NCBI RefSeq assembly: GCF_016865585.1
Contig: NZ_JAESND010000004.1
Location: 1-64,000, forward strand
Length of the DNA: 64,000 bases
Direction of reading: 5' to 3'
Source: Jeongeupia naejangsanensis
GTDB lineage: Bacteria > Pseudomonadota > Gammaproteobacteria > Burkholderiales > Chitinibacteraceae
The notes under the pieces are model-generated. The model had not been told where the DNA came from and ran no database searches. It saw only the letters and a program-made list of their open reading frames with translations. Made by a program: the position numbers and the translations under genes. This document shows positions 7,206 through 14,524 of the stretch, one piece after another (positions within the stretch are counted from its first letter, which is position 1; each line of letters opens with the position of its first letter).

Positions 7206-7586
7206 ATGCAATTTGTCTGCGACGGTGAGCTTCTCGGGGTGTTCCGCATTACCGGCCCGACTCACAACTTGCTGTTGATTCATCTTGTCGAGGGCTTGGG
7301 CGTCGAAACCACCGTTGAATGTTTGCCCGCCATAGGGCACGACAAACGCGCTGCGCTGGATGATGGCGCGGTCCTGCAAGCCGTTCATAACGGGGTGGCA
7401 CAGGCGAACATGCAACATGGAACCGCTTACGCTGTTTCGCGCGTGAGGTACGTCCAAGACGACTCCAAGCCGGAGTCTGTTTATGAACTCCTCGCCCAGG
7501 CAATCGTCGCGCGCCGTGTTGCCGGCGGAGCGTTTGGGGCGAGCCCTAACCCATCCCTCAAGCGGACGCCTGACGGCGCCGCTTAA
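7206..7586 (+). CDS. cassette 7: hypothetical protein (126 aa) ending in attC-encoded tail
   Basis: Starts 6 bp after attC 6. The frame passes through the left core of attC 7 without a stop and ends inside the attC stem, so the last residues (SPNPSLKRTPDGAA) are encoded by recombination-site sequence. The body is soluble with no recognised domain. Such attC-derived tails appear when a cassette ORF lacks its own stop. Confidence 0.65.
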   Translation: MQFVCDGELLGVFRITGPTHNLLLIHLVEGLGVETTVECLPAIGHDKRAALDDGAVLQAVHNGVAQANMQHGTAYAVSRVRYVQDDSKPESVYELLAQAIVARRVAGGAFGASPNPSLKRTPDGAA

Positions 7587-7600
7587 GTCAAACGTTAGAC
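7544..7600 (+). repeat. attC 7 (short, type B-like)
   Basis: A 57-bp site with cores CCCTAAC and GTTAGAC. Its arms CAAGCGGACG and GCCGCTTAAG pair around a CCTGACGGCGC loop. Confidence 0.85.
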
Positions 7601-7608
7601 CACTCGCA

Positions 7609-7968
7609 GTGAAACTCCTGCTGATCGCATTGCTTTTACTAGGCTTCCAAATGTCACATTCCGCAGACAACCCTTTGCTCAAGGATGCAGTAAAGGCCCC
7701 GCCTGTCGTCTATTGGGCATCACTTGGCCGTACCGAGTCGGTTAAGCAATTGCTCGCCGATGGAGCAAGCCCGAACTCTGTAGATGAAGAGGGTTGGAGT
7801 GCATTGCAAGCCGCTGCTGAAAATGGGTATCTTGAAATCGTAGAGATTCTTGTTCGCGCAGGAGCCAATATCCACTACAGCTTTTCTGGCAAGACTGCAC
7901 TGCAGTTTGCAGTTTCAGCCAAGCAGGAAAAAGTCGTCCGATACCTTAAAAGCGTAGGCGCAAAGTGA
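7609..7968 (+). CDS. cassette 8: exported ankyrin-repeat protein (119 aa)
   Basis: A GTG start at 7609 follows the attC and yields a signal peptide (LLLIALLLLGF, likely cleavage near residue 19). Residues 34-118 form about 2.5 ankyrin repeats: VVYWASLGRTESVKQLLADG, WSALQAAAENGYLEIVEIL, then KTALQFAVSAKQEKVVRYLK. Ankyrin repeats mediate protein binding, here presumably in the periplasm. No strong ribosome site is visible. It is the only cassette product here with a clear export signal. Confidence 0.8.
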   Translation: MKLLLIALLLLGFQMSHSADNPLLKDAVKAPPVVYWASLGRTESVKQLLADGASPNSVDEEGWSALQAAAENGYLEIVEILVRAGANIHYSFSGKTALQFAVSAKQEKVVRYLKSVGAK

Positions 7969-7975
7969 AAGTGCT

Positions 7976-8065
7976 GCCTAACCCTGCAGTCGAGCGGGAC
8001 AGCCCAAAGCTGCGCTTTTGGTTCCCTCCGCTTCGCTCCGGCTGCCCCTCACTTCTACGTTAGGC
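7976..8065 (+). repeat. attC 8 (type C, long)
   Basis: A 90-bp site with cores GCCTAAC and GTTAGGC; the long stem includes CAGCCCAAAGC...GCTTTTGG and TCCCTCCGC. This type has a longer terminal structure than type A. Confidence 0.88.
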
Positions 8066-8066
8066 G

Positions 8067-8528
8067 ATGAGCCAGCCACTCATGATCCGTGACACCCTAG
8101 ATACTCTCGCAAACACATTCCCCGAGTGGAAAGAGCAATTGTCAAAATCCACTCCTAACCGGGAATGGGAGTATGTTGTTACATCTCCCAACAAGATGAC
8201 CAAGTTGGTTTTCTCTATCTCAGATCGTCTAAATGTTAAATTTGAGAAAATAAACCTAGAGTTTTTTCATGCATCCGAAGCAATCAGCGTGCTGAAAGAA
8301 ATAACATCTGAAACACTGGTTTATGTCGAGTATGTACTGGATAGGAACTTGGCGGAAAGCCTAGAGCAAGATGTGCCTATTGGCATTCCAGAGCATCAAG
8401 GCAGCACTCTGTTGGTTCAGTCAAAAATCCCAACAAAAAACTCGGAATGGGCCTTTGCTAACAGAATAAGGACTATATCTTGGTCAGGGAGTTTTAATAA
8501 GAATTTCGAGGCCATATATGGCAAATAA
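8067..8528 (+). CDS. cassette 9: hypothetical protein (153 aa), AT-rich gene
   Basis: The ATG lies 1 bp after the attC 8 core. The gene is visibly more AT-rich than its neighbours, which suggests a different source genome. The protein is soluble with mixed charges; motifs such as EWEYVVTSPNKMTKLVFSIS are beta-like. No family recognised. Confidence 0.7.
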   Translation: MSQPLMIRDTLDTLANTFPEWKEQLSKSTPNREWEYVVTSPNKMTKLVFSISDRLNVKFEKINLEFFHASEAISVLKEITSETLVYVEYVLDRNLAESLEQDVPIGIPEHQGSTLLVQSKIPTKNSEWAFANRIRTISWSGSFNKNFEAIYGK

Positions 8529-8534
8529 TAAATC

Positions 8535-8624
8535 GCCTAACTATTCGCTCAAGCCGACGGCCAAAAGCTACGTTTTTGGCTTCCCTCCGCTGCGCTCTGG
8601 CGCGGCTTAGCTCCAACGTTAGAG
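8535..8624 (+). repeat. attC 9 (type C, long)
   Basis: Cores GCCTAAC and GTTAGAG with a 90-bp stem containing GGCCAAAAGC...GTTTTTGGC. It is similar to attC 8. Confidence 0.86.
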
Positions 8625-8632
8625 CACTGCGC

Positions 8633-8977
8633 ATGGAAGAGCCCATCAGCTTCAATTTGTGGGGAAAAATAGTTCCTGAACGACGCAATGAAGCAATTGA
8701 CTTCATTCGTCAGCAATCCATTTTTTCCAGCGAAATGGAACTTCGAAAGGCCGTCATGGCATCAATTGCCACTGGTCGAACAATGCAGATATCTGCTGTC
8801 CTAGGCTTGAACGGGGGAAGAACGCTAGAGGCTGCAGTTGGCAATATCTTTAATTGCTTTACTCTTTGCCAAGAAGGTTATGGCCCAGCCGGCAAAGTGT
8901 CATACTGCTCTATACACAACCTTCACTTTGGCGGCTGCTTGGGGTGCCATATTTGCAGTGGGTTCTACCGTGAGTAG
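8633..8977 (+). CDS. cassette 10: small protein with C-terminal Cys/His cluster (114 aa)
   Basis: ATG 8633 follows attC 9. The first 70 residues are helical. The last 40 carry Cys75, Cys79, Cys92, His95, His98, Cys102, Cys105, His106 and Cys108, including the run YCSIHNLHFGGCLGCHIC. This density of paired Cys/His residues suggests a zinc or other metal site. No signal peptide is seen. The family was not named with confidence; the C-terminal pattern should be easy to search. Confidence 0.7.
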   Translation: MEEPISFNLWGKIVPERRNEAIDFIRQQSIFSSEMELRKAVMASIATGRTMQISAVLGLNGGRTLEAAVGNIFNCFTLCQEGYGPAGKVSYCSIHNLHFGGCLGCHICSGFYRE

Positions 8978-8979
8978 CG

Positions 8980-9076
8980 CTCTAACCTTTCAGTCAACAT
9001 GGACAGCCCAAGGTTACGCTTTGGGCTCCCTCCGCTACTGCGCAGCTCCGGCTGCCAGTTACTTCCAACGTTAGGC
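8980..9076 (+). repeat. attC 10 (type C, long)
   Basis: A 97-bp site with cores CTCTAAC and GTTAGGC and internal arms CAGCCCAAGG...CTTTGGGCTCC. The longest intact attC in the array. Confidence 0.84.
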
Positions 9077-9082
9077 ATCGCA

Positions 9083-9598
9083 ATGCGCGCTGAGCAAGCA
9101 CTCCAAAAATTCAAAGAGTTGGCGGCAGTAACCTCCTCGGAAGTTCAGGCCGTTCTCGCGAACCCGGCAGAACGACAGGCACTCTACAAGTTGCTACTTA
9201 GCGAGCAACTTCATCCAATGGCACCGCTGATCCGGGCTGCATTTCAGAAGGAAGTCGAGTACCGCGATGCGCTCTGGGAGAGAACCGTGGAAGATGACGG
9301 AAATTCCTACGAGGGAATCTATCGCTGTGCGTTTTTGCTGTATTGCTTGGGAACGCCAGATGACATCCCAGCATTGTGGCAGGCCAAATATCTCAACATG
9401 GACGTAGGCACTTCTATGGGGGCTGAGTTCTTCATAGGTGCTGGACTGAATGAGTCAATCAAATTCATTGAGAACGCAGTTCACCCTGAGTCCACCGAGA
9501 TCGCCGCATACATCCAAGGTTGGTTCTCCCAGTCCGATGCAATGCAATGGCAAAAGGCTTGGGAAGAAGACATGCGCTCCAACATCAGCGATGCCTAA
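9083..9598 (+). CDS. cassette 11: hypothetical helical protein (171 aa)
   Basis: The ATG at 9083 lies 7 bp after attC 10. The product is soluble and largely helical; a middle segment, YRCAFLLYCLGTPDDIPALWQAKYLN, resembles a HEAT/TPR-like helical hairpin. No family recognised. The TAA stop lies in the following attC core. Confidence 0.72.
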   Translation: MRAEQALQKFKELAAVTSSEVQAVLANPAERQALYKLLLSEQLHPMAPLIRAAFQKEVEYRDALWERTVEDDGNSYEGIYRCAFLLYCLGTPDDIPALWQAKYLNMDVGTSMGAEFFIGAGLNESIKFIENAVHPESTEIAAYIQGWFSQSDAMQWQKAWEEDMRSNISDA

Positions 9599-9661
9599 CC
9601 CTTCCATCGAGAGGAAATGCCCCGGCAAGCCGGGCCATGCCTCTCATGTCAAACGTTATGG
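9593..9661 (+). repeat. attC 11 (type A, variant right core)
   Basis: Left core GCCTAAC and type A arms (CGAGAGG...CCTCTCATG), but the right core reads GTTATGG instead of GTTAGGC. Confidence 0.88.
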
Positions 9662-9689
9662 CGCTTGTTTTGCTCAAGGAGAAACTATC

Positions 9690-10028
9690 GTGGCCGATTT
9701 TAGAATAATCAAAATCACGTTAAATAGCGGACACATATTCATTCGTCGAGAAACAGTTGGGAAATCAACAATTGGCGGAGATGACGCGAAACCTTACAGC
9801 AGCACAAAAGTGCTCCGCCATTTTCGCAACATGGTGAGAATAAAAGTTGCGAATGGCAAAACCATCACGCCGCTTGACCAACACGCTAATCGAGCAACAA
9901 CAGCTACGGTGCAAGTATTATTCATCTTATCCAACACCACTGAATCTCACGCTGACTCAATAAAGAGTCAAGAAATTAGCAATGCTCGAGCAGCACACCC
10001 CAATCTTGTGCTCAATGTTATTGGCTAA
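9690..10028 (+). CDS. cassette 12: hypothetical protein (112 aa)
   Basis: A GTG start at 9690 is supported by AAGGAG 8 nt upstream; the frame runs further back only through attC 11. The product is basic and beta-rich at the start (DFRIIKITLNSGHIFIRRET). No family recognised. Confidence 0.7.
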   Translation: MADFRIIKITLNSGHIFIRRETVGKSTIGGDDAKPYSSTKVLRHFRNMVRIKVANGKTITPLDQHANRATTATVQVLFILSNTTESHADSIKSQEISNARAAHPNLVLNVIG

Positions 10029-10035
10029 TATTCCC

Positions 10036-10093
10036 GCTTACACTTCAATCAACCCGGATCGCCTTCGGCGTCCGGTTATTTCAAACGTTAGAC
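10036..10093 (+). repeat. attC 12 (type B, degenerate left core)
   Basis: The right core GTTAGAC and the arms CAACCCGGA...TCCGGTTATTTCAAAC are clear. The left core is GCTTACA rather than a YAAC form, which may lower recombination. Confidence 0.75.
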
Positions 10094-10109
10094 CTCACAG
10101 TCACCTCCC

Positions 10110-10580
10110 ATGAACAGCAATCGCTCTGTCTCAGCCGCAATCGGTGAATACCTCGTTCTTGGCGAGCTGCTCAAGCGGAACATTGAGGCCTATCTAGCTC
10201 ACGGAGAAACACAAAAAGGATGGGATGTCGTCATCGTCACGGACGAGAGAACCAAGCGCGTTCAGGTCAAAACAATCGATTGGCCAAATCAGCAAGCGGT
10301 AAACGGGAACTTCGCCGGCGGGTTCGACTACCTTGTAGTGGTTCTGCTCGACAGACTGAACCCACGCAGCCGGTTCTTTGTCTTTAAACATGCTGAACTT
10401 GACCCTCTTCTTTCTGCACCGAACGAACTGAGGACTGGCGGCAAACGAACCCTAACGATTAGCCAGAGGTCGATGGACTCGCGAGTAAAGCTGCACGAAG
10501 ACAACTGGAAGATCCTGCAGCCGCCTTCCACAGAGTCAAAACAAGAAGTTCTTCACACTGAGCCAGAAGGTGAGGTCTAA
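10110..10580 (+). CDS. cassette 13: PD-(D/E)XK nuclease-like protein (156 aa)
   Basis: The N-terminal half shows the arrangement of PD-(D/E)XK-superfamily folds: helix glutamate Glu13 in AAIGEYLVLGELLKR, Asp39 in GWDVVIV, and a Q-x-K pair (Gln52, Lys54) in KRVQVKTIDW. Members include restriction-type and repair nucleases and many inactive relatives. The variant Gln in place of Glu occurs in several families. The remainder (GGFDYLVVVLLDR) continues the beta core. A DNA-cleaving role is inferred from the fold only. Confidence 0.75.
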   Translation: MNSNRSVSAAIGEYLVLGELLKRNIEAYLAHGETQKGWDVVIVTDERTKRVQVKTIDWPNQQAVNGNFAGGFDYLVVVLLDRLNPRSRFFVFKHAELDPLLSAPNELRTGGKRTLTISQRSMDSRVKLHEDNWKILQPPSTESKQEVLHTEPEGEV

Positions 10581-10646
10581 CTTTTCCATCGAGAGGACGC
10601 TTTCCGGCCTACGGCCTCCAAGCGCCTCTTATGTCAAACGTTAGGC
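10575..10646 (+). repeat. attC 13 (type A)
   Basis: Cores GTCTAAC and GTTAGGC, type A arms with small changes, and a CCGGCC TAC GGCC loop hairpin like attC 2. Confidence 0.92.
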
Positions 10647-10685
10647 GACTTTGTGCGATATCCGACAGAACAAAGAGAGCCTTGC

Positions 10686-11114
10686 ATGAATGCATCAGAA
10701 ACGGAGCAGCAGTTTTGGCTTCTTTGCGAAACTGTCGATGCTGCCGATACCGTTGAATCGAGGGTCCCTGACTTGGAGCCGCTTCTCTTGAAGGTTTTGC
10801 AGCTCGCTAAAACCGAACAAGAGAACCGCGACACCTTGGTGAAGTGCTTCGTGCAACTTGTTGATGGCTCTCGTGAGATGTCACGGTGGATCGTGCTCTT
10901 CTGCATGCGAGAGCTCAAATGGCCTGAAATTCAACTGGCTGCAAATGACCGATTCGAACGGGCCGGAGGCGCTCGAGCGCCGAGACTGATGAACTGGATC
11001 AGCGATATCAACTGGGTGTACGACGATACCCTCTGGGAACATGCGGATTTTTTCTGGTACTTTTGGTCCCAAGAGCATCCGGGCGAGCCTTGGCCCTGCC
11101 AACCAGCCGCCTAA
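10686..11114 (+). CDS. cassette 14: hypothetical helical protein (142 aa)
   Basis: ATG 10686 is preferred, with AGAGAG upstream; an in-frame GTG at 10653 is the alternative. The protein is acidic and helical (EPLLLKVLQLAKTEQENRDT), with an aromatic C-terminus (DDTLWEHADFFWYFW). No family recognised. It stops in the next attC. Confidence 0.72.
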   Translation: MNASETEQQFWLLCETVDAADTVESRVPDLEPLLLKVLQLAKTEQENRDTLVKCFVQLVDGSREMSRWIVLFCMRELKWPEIQLAANDRFERAGGARAPRLMNWISDINWVYDDTLWEHADFFWYFWSQEHPGEPWPCQPAA

Positions 11115-11178
11115 CCCTTCCATCGAGAGGACGCATGTCCGGCAAGCCGGCCTGCACCTCTCATGTCAAAAGTTAGCC
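11109..11178 (+). repeat. attC 14 (type A)
   Basis: Cores GCCTAAC and GTTAGCC, type A arms and a CCGGC AAG CCGG loop hairpin. Confidence 0.92.
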
Positions 11179-11195
11179 ATCCGGGAAGATGAGCT

Positions 11196-11726
11196 TTGTT
11201 CGAGCTTTTCAAGAAAGCACCGCCACCACCGCCCGAGTTGCCAAAGAGGCTCCCGCCGGTCCCAGATTGGCAGCCTAGCGTACAACTGCCTCTCGACAGG
11301 ATTGCTGAACGAATTCGGTTCTACACGAACGGTTCGCGCGACTTTGCTCTGTTCAGCAATGGTACCGTGGCCATTCTTCCTTTCGGCCTGAACGACAAGG
11401 ACGCCGAGCAGCATGCGCTCAAGGCGCTCCACGGCGTGTTCCACGCCCATCCAGATTTCAATCCGATGAACATGAAAGACGGCAATGTCTTGGTGCAGTA
11501 TAACCACGACGTAGCGAGCCTTGTGTTGGCCGACGTGGTTCAGCAGAATTGGTCTGAAATCGAAATGCACCATCGGCGTGCGCTAGCTACCTACGAAGTC
11601 CTAATCACTCCGCTGGGTCAGAACACGTTCGATGACTTTGGGAAGAAGGCACTCTTCGGCAGGTGTTTCATGTTTATGGATGCCCAAGCACCGCAAGTCG
11701 TTCGTATCGAGCGCCATGACGGCTAA
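11196..11726 (+). CDS. cassette 15: hypothetical protein (176 aa), MFELFKK start
   Basis: A TTG start at 11196 is used; the frame has no ATG nearby, and GGGAAG lies upstream. The protein opens with a short basic/amphipathic segment (FELFKKA), then a proline run and a globular alpha/beta body (RDFALFSNGTVAILPFGL). No family recognised. The next cassette has a similar N-terminal pattern. Confidence 0.7.
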   Translation: MFELFKKAPPPPPELPKRLPPVPDWQPSVQLPLDRIAERIRFYTNGSRDFALFSNGTVAILPFGLNDKDAEQHALKALHGVFHAHPDFNPMNMKDGNVLVQYNHDVASLVLADVVQQNWSEIEMHHRRALATYEVLITPLGQNTFDDFGKKALFGRCFMFMDAQAPQVVRIERHDG

Positions 11727-11781
11727 TCATTCATTCATTCCATCGGATGCCTGACGGCGCCGCGGCATTCAAACGTTGTGC
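11721..11781 (+). repeat. attC 15 (degenerate)
   Basis: Arms CATCGGATGCCTGACGGCGCCG are visible, but the cores read GGCTAAT and GTTGTGC and do not complement each other well. It probably works poorly. Confidence 0.65.
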
Positions 11782-11801
11782 CTCAGCAGAGGTGTCTTGC
11801 T

Positions 11802-12512
11802 GTGTTCAGTAAGCTATTTGGCAAAAAAACCTTCGATCGGATTGAACAGCCGCTCAATGCAATCACCCTCCTTGGCAACGTTGAGGGTGCTGGCGTCAAC
11901 AGCTTACGCATTGCCTTGGTGGCACGGCTCCGTTCCTTTTCCGGGGTTGCCAACGCCTACCTCGCCAAGATTCAGTACGTGGAGGAGGACGAACTGCGTG
12001 TTGGTCTTGCAATCGATGCGCCTTCGATTTCTGAAGTAGAGAAAGGCGAAATTGCGTCTCGGTGCTCGGGCGTGGTGCCGATGGACATCCTCTTCCTTGA
12101 TTCGCTGCCCGACTCAATAGTCGCCTCTTTGCGTAGCAGCTACACACCGTTGTTTGTGCCTGATCTCAAGCTCTTTGAGTGCCCGATCCGTGTCACAAGG
12201 GGGAGTAATTCTGAAATGCCGACCGAGTGGAAGGGGGCAATTATCTTCTTCTACGTTGCGTCCTCATCCTATCAGGAAGCGCTGCTGACCGCCGTTGCTC
12301 AACTGAGGGCGGAGGGCTACGAGTATCAAACAGTAGCGAACGGCAAAGTAAACCAACTCGACCCCTCGGTTTGGTGGTCCGGATTCGTTATGGAAAAGTG
12401 GAGCGAGCATGCCGCTCACTTTCCTTCACAAAGCGATCTCGAAGCGCTAGTTGCAGCTGGTGGGTATTTCAGAGGGCCAGTATTGGGGTGGGCGCATGAC
12501 TCTGAGGCATAA
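11802..12512 (+). CDS. cassette 16: hypothetical protein (236 aa)
   Basis: The GTG at 11802 is chosen, with AGAGG upstream; an in-frame GTG at 11778 inside the attC is the alternative. The protein begins FSKLFGKKTFDRIEQPLNAI and continues as a soluble mixed alpha/beta protein of two similar-sized halves. No signal peptide or catalytic motif seen. The stop codon lies in the left core of attC 16. Confidence 0.72.
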   Translation: MFSKLFGKKTFDRIEQPLNAITLLGNVEGAGVNSLRIALVARLRSFSGVANAYLAKIQYVEEDELRVGLAIDAPSISEVEKGEIASRCSGVVPMDILFLDSLPDSIVASLRSSYTPLFVPDLKLFECPIRVTRGSNSEMPTEWKGAIIFFYVASSSYQEALLTAVAQLRAEGYEYQTVANGKVNQLDPSVWWSGFVMEKWSEHAAHFPSQSDLEALVAAGGYFRGPVLGWAHDSEA

Positions 12513-12595
12513 CACTACTGTCGAGCGGGCGCTCTGCCTATTGGCGGAGTTCCTTCGCTTCGTTTAGTCACCCCCGCTCACCTTCGACGTTAGCC
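12507..12595 (+). repeat. attC 16 (type C)
   Basis: Cores GCATAAC and GTTAGCC; an 89-bp stem with CGAGCGGGCGCTC...CACCCCCGCTC arms. Confidence 0.83.
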
Positions 12596-12601
12596 ATAGC
12601 C

Positions 12602-12952
12602 ATGCAGCTCGATCGCACGAAATCATTGATCCATGATGGGATTAATTTGAAAAACCCCCTTGAAGCACTTGCCCATGTGCTTGAGTCTGCTCTTGAGCTG
12701 ATCTCATTGCCTGACAATGATTTCGCGTGGTCATCTTGGGACAATGCAGCCGAAGCTCAAGCTGAAGTCAGTTCTTTGATTCAGTGTGTTCAATCAGGTG
12801 CCCTACCTGAGAGAGCTAGTGTCTCTGTGCTGTTCGCCCCAACTGGCCCCCTTCAAGAGGTAAGCCTTGGCAGTGGATGGGCAGAACCATTTCTTAAGGT
12901 TGCGGAGAGGTTCGATGAAGTAGAAGCTTTTCTTTGGTTAAAATCTGGCTGA
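12602..12952 (+). CDS. cassette 17: hypothetical protein (116 aa)
   Basis: The ATG lies 7 bp after attC 16. The product is acidic and helical at the start (PLEALAHVLESALELISL), with a beta-like end. It has no Cys pairs or signal peptide. No family recognised. Confidence 0.7.
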   Translation: MQLDRTKSLIHDGINLKNPLEALAHVLESALELISLPDNDFAWSSWDNAAEAQAEVSSLIQCVQSGALPERASVSVLFAPTGPLQEVSLGSGWAEPFLKVAERFDEVEAFLWLKSG

Positions 12953-13089
12953 ACCCTTCAGTCAACCGAGTCTGCCTTTGGCAGTCCGGTTGAAGGAGCC
13001 TTCGCTAACGCTATCAGCAACCGCTGAGGCGGCCTTGTTTCGGCTCTGCGTCTTGTACGACGTACGGCGCTAGTTTCCAACATGGCTGC
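12948..13089 (+). repeat. degenerate attC half plus ORF-less segment
   Basis: GCTGAAC followed by CTTCAGTCAACCG...CCGGTTGAAGG has the start of a type C attC stem. The expected GTTAG right core is missing, and the sequence runs about 90 bp with no ORF into the left core of attC 17. It looks like the remnant of a deleted cassette or a decayed attC. Confidence 0.55.
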
Positions 13090-13182
13090 GCCTAACTCTT
13101 CAGTCAACCGGACACCCAAACTACTGCGCAGTTTAGGTTCCCTCTGCTGGCGCTCCAGCGCCGGTTACCTTCAACGTTAGGG
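13090..13182 (+). repeat. attC 17 (type C)
   Basis: Cores GCCTAAC and GTTAGGG; arms CAGTCAACCGGAC and GCCGGTTACCTTCAAC with a long internal stem. Confidence 0.87.
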
Positions 13183-13189
13183 TGCTATC

Positions 13190-13486
13190 GTGCTCATAAA
13201 ACATATCGTCAAGCACGCCTTGCCGCTCAAGGGCAAGCTGCACATTCCCGATGCTCTAGGAGGGGCGGTTTCCCATCGATTGAAATCAGGCGCTCTGCTC
13301 AATTGCACGTTCCAGTCTCCCGACGGAGAGCAGTTCGAACTCGAAGGAAGGGTTGCCTTTGAACTCATCAACTACAAAGGTCGAGTCGAGCACCTGGAGA
13401 GAATCGGCGGCAGCCTCATCTTCGGCGAGAGGCCCGGTGGCCAAATCCCGCTTGGCTGGTTACTCTTTGTGCTGGTGGACGAATGA
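13190..13486 (+). CDS. cassette 18: hypothetical small protein (98 aa)
   Basis: A GTG start 8 bp after attC 17. The product is basic at the N-terminus (MLIKHIVKHALPLKGKLHIP) and then beta-rich. The end (PLGWLLFVLVDE) is hydrophobic but too short for a confident membrane helix. No family recognised. Confidence 0.65.
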   Translation: MLIKHIVKHALPLKGKLHIPDALGGAVSHRLKSGALLNCTFQSPDGEQFELEGRVAFELINYKGRVEHLERIGGSLIFGERPGGQIPLGWLLFVLVDE

Positions 13487-13532
13487 AAAATACTTTCAGT
13501 AACGCAAAGGGCTTGCAGCCTTCGAACCAGCT

Positions 13533-13628
13533 CCCTAACACTGCGGTCAACGTGACAGCCCAAAGCTTTGCTTTGAGTTCCCTCCGGGCTCCCGGCACTC
13601 CGACAGCCTGTTATCTCCAACGTTAGGC
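13533..13628 (+). repeat. attC 18 (type C)
   Basis: A 96-bp site with cores CCCTAAC and GTTAGGC and arms CAGCCCAAAGC...GCTTTGAG, as in attC 8 and attC 10. Confidence 0.85.
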
Positions 13629-13675
13629 ATCGTGAACCGGCTCATATTTGATGGCCGGTCAGTGAGGCTCCATCT

Positions 13676-13963
13676 TTGACTACAAAACCAGTTGAAATGC
13701 CTGCTGTTGACATACCTATTTGGCGTGCAGAAGCGATGAGACAACCATCTAAGTCGAAATTAATGCGTGCCATTTCTGAAAAATACTCTGCGCCAAAAAA
13801 TGACGTTGGCGCAATGTTGTATGCTATCTTTGATGATTTTACGATGGATGATTTAATCTACATTTGGAAGTGGGACATGGAGAGGGCGGGCGTTGGTATT
13901 TCAGATGAACGAATAGATATTCTGCTTGTTCACCTGCAATCTTGCGTGGCAAATAATTCCTAA
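13676..13963 (+). CDS. cassette 19: hypothetical small protein (95 aa)
   Basis: A TTG start at 13676 is used because GAGG lies 8 nt upstream; the first in-frame ATG is 7 codons later. The product is helical and acidic (VGAMLYAIFDDFTMDDLIYI), and the gene is AT-rich relative to the chromosome. No family recognised. Confidence 0.63.
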   Translation: MTTKPVEMPAVDIPIWRAEAMRQPSKSKLMRAISEKYSAPKNDVGAMLYAIFDDFTMDDLIYIWKWDMERAGVGISDERIDILLVHLQSCVANNS

Positions 13964-14017
13964 CACTTCAGTCAACCGGGACCGGTTAAAGCCGATCTGT
14001 TACTTCAAACGTTAGGT
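13958..14017 (+). repeat. attC 19 (type B)
   Basis: A 60-bp site with cores TCCTAAC and GTTAGGT and arms CAGTCAACCGG...CTGTTACTTCAAAC. Confidence 0.85.
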
Positions 14018-14023
14018 GCTCTC

Positions 14024-14455
14024 GTGAGCGATAACTGGAATCAACTTGCAGTGCAGTACTTTCACCTGATCAGCCCAACTGGAGAACTGTCCGAGGCTGA
14101 GGTGCATATTCGCAACATGGCGGTACGTGACTTGATCGGCCGTGCTGCGGCTTCGCTCCCAAAAGACAACCCAATTGCACTGTCTTGGTTCATCGATGCA
14201 TTGCAACGAGACCCCGATCGCTTGTTTGTGGCTCAAGTTATGTCAGTCGCGAATCCAGTTCCACGCTGCTTGCTTGATCCGTTGTTGATTGCCGCCCTCT
14301 TGGAGCCAAACCCAAGTGCAAGCCGGGCGTTCGTGGCTCCTTGCGTTCGCAGCTTTGGTGGTCCGGAGGTCGTTACTCGCATCGCTGCTTTAGCAGGCCA
14401 CCCTGGCGTTGCTGAGCATGGCGGCGTGAACAAAGCCATGTACTGGGTGCCGTAG
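14024..14455 (+). CDS. cassette 20: hypothetical helical protein (143 aa)
   Basis: A GTG start 7 bp after attC 19. The protein reads as successive helical hairpins (LIGRAAASLPKDNPIALSWF, ALQRDPDRLFVAQVM, VTRIAALAGHPGVAEHGGV), which resembles HEAT-like repeats, but no defined family was recognised. Confidence 0.7.
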   Translation: MSDNWNQLAVQYFHLISPTGELSEAEVHIRNMAVRDLIGRAAASLPKDNPIALSWFIDALQRDPDRLFVAQVMSVANPVPRCLLDPLLIAALLEPNPSASRAFVAPCVRSFGGPEVVTRIAALAGHPGVAEHGGVNKAMYWVP

Positions 14456-14460
14456 GTCGG

Positions 14461-14521
14461 CCCCTAACACTACATTCAACCCGGACTGGCAAGAGCCAAC
14501 CGGTTAATTTAAACGTTGGCG
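14461..14521 (+). repeat. attC 20 (type B, variant right core)
   Basis: Left core CCCTAAC, arms TTCAACCCGGACTGG...CCGGTTAATTTAAAC, right core GTTGGCG. Confidence 0.82.
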
Positions 14522-14524
14522 TCC

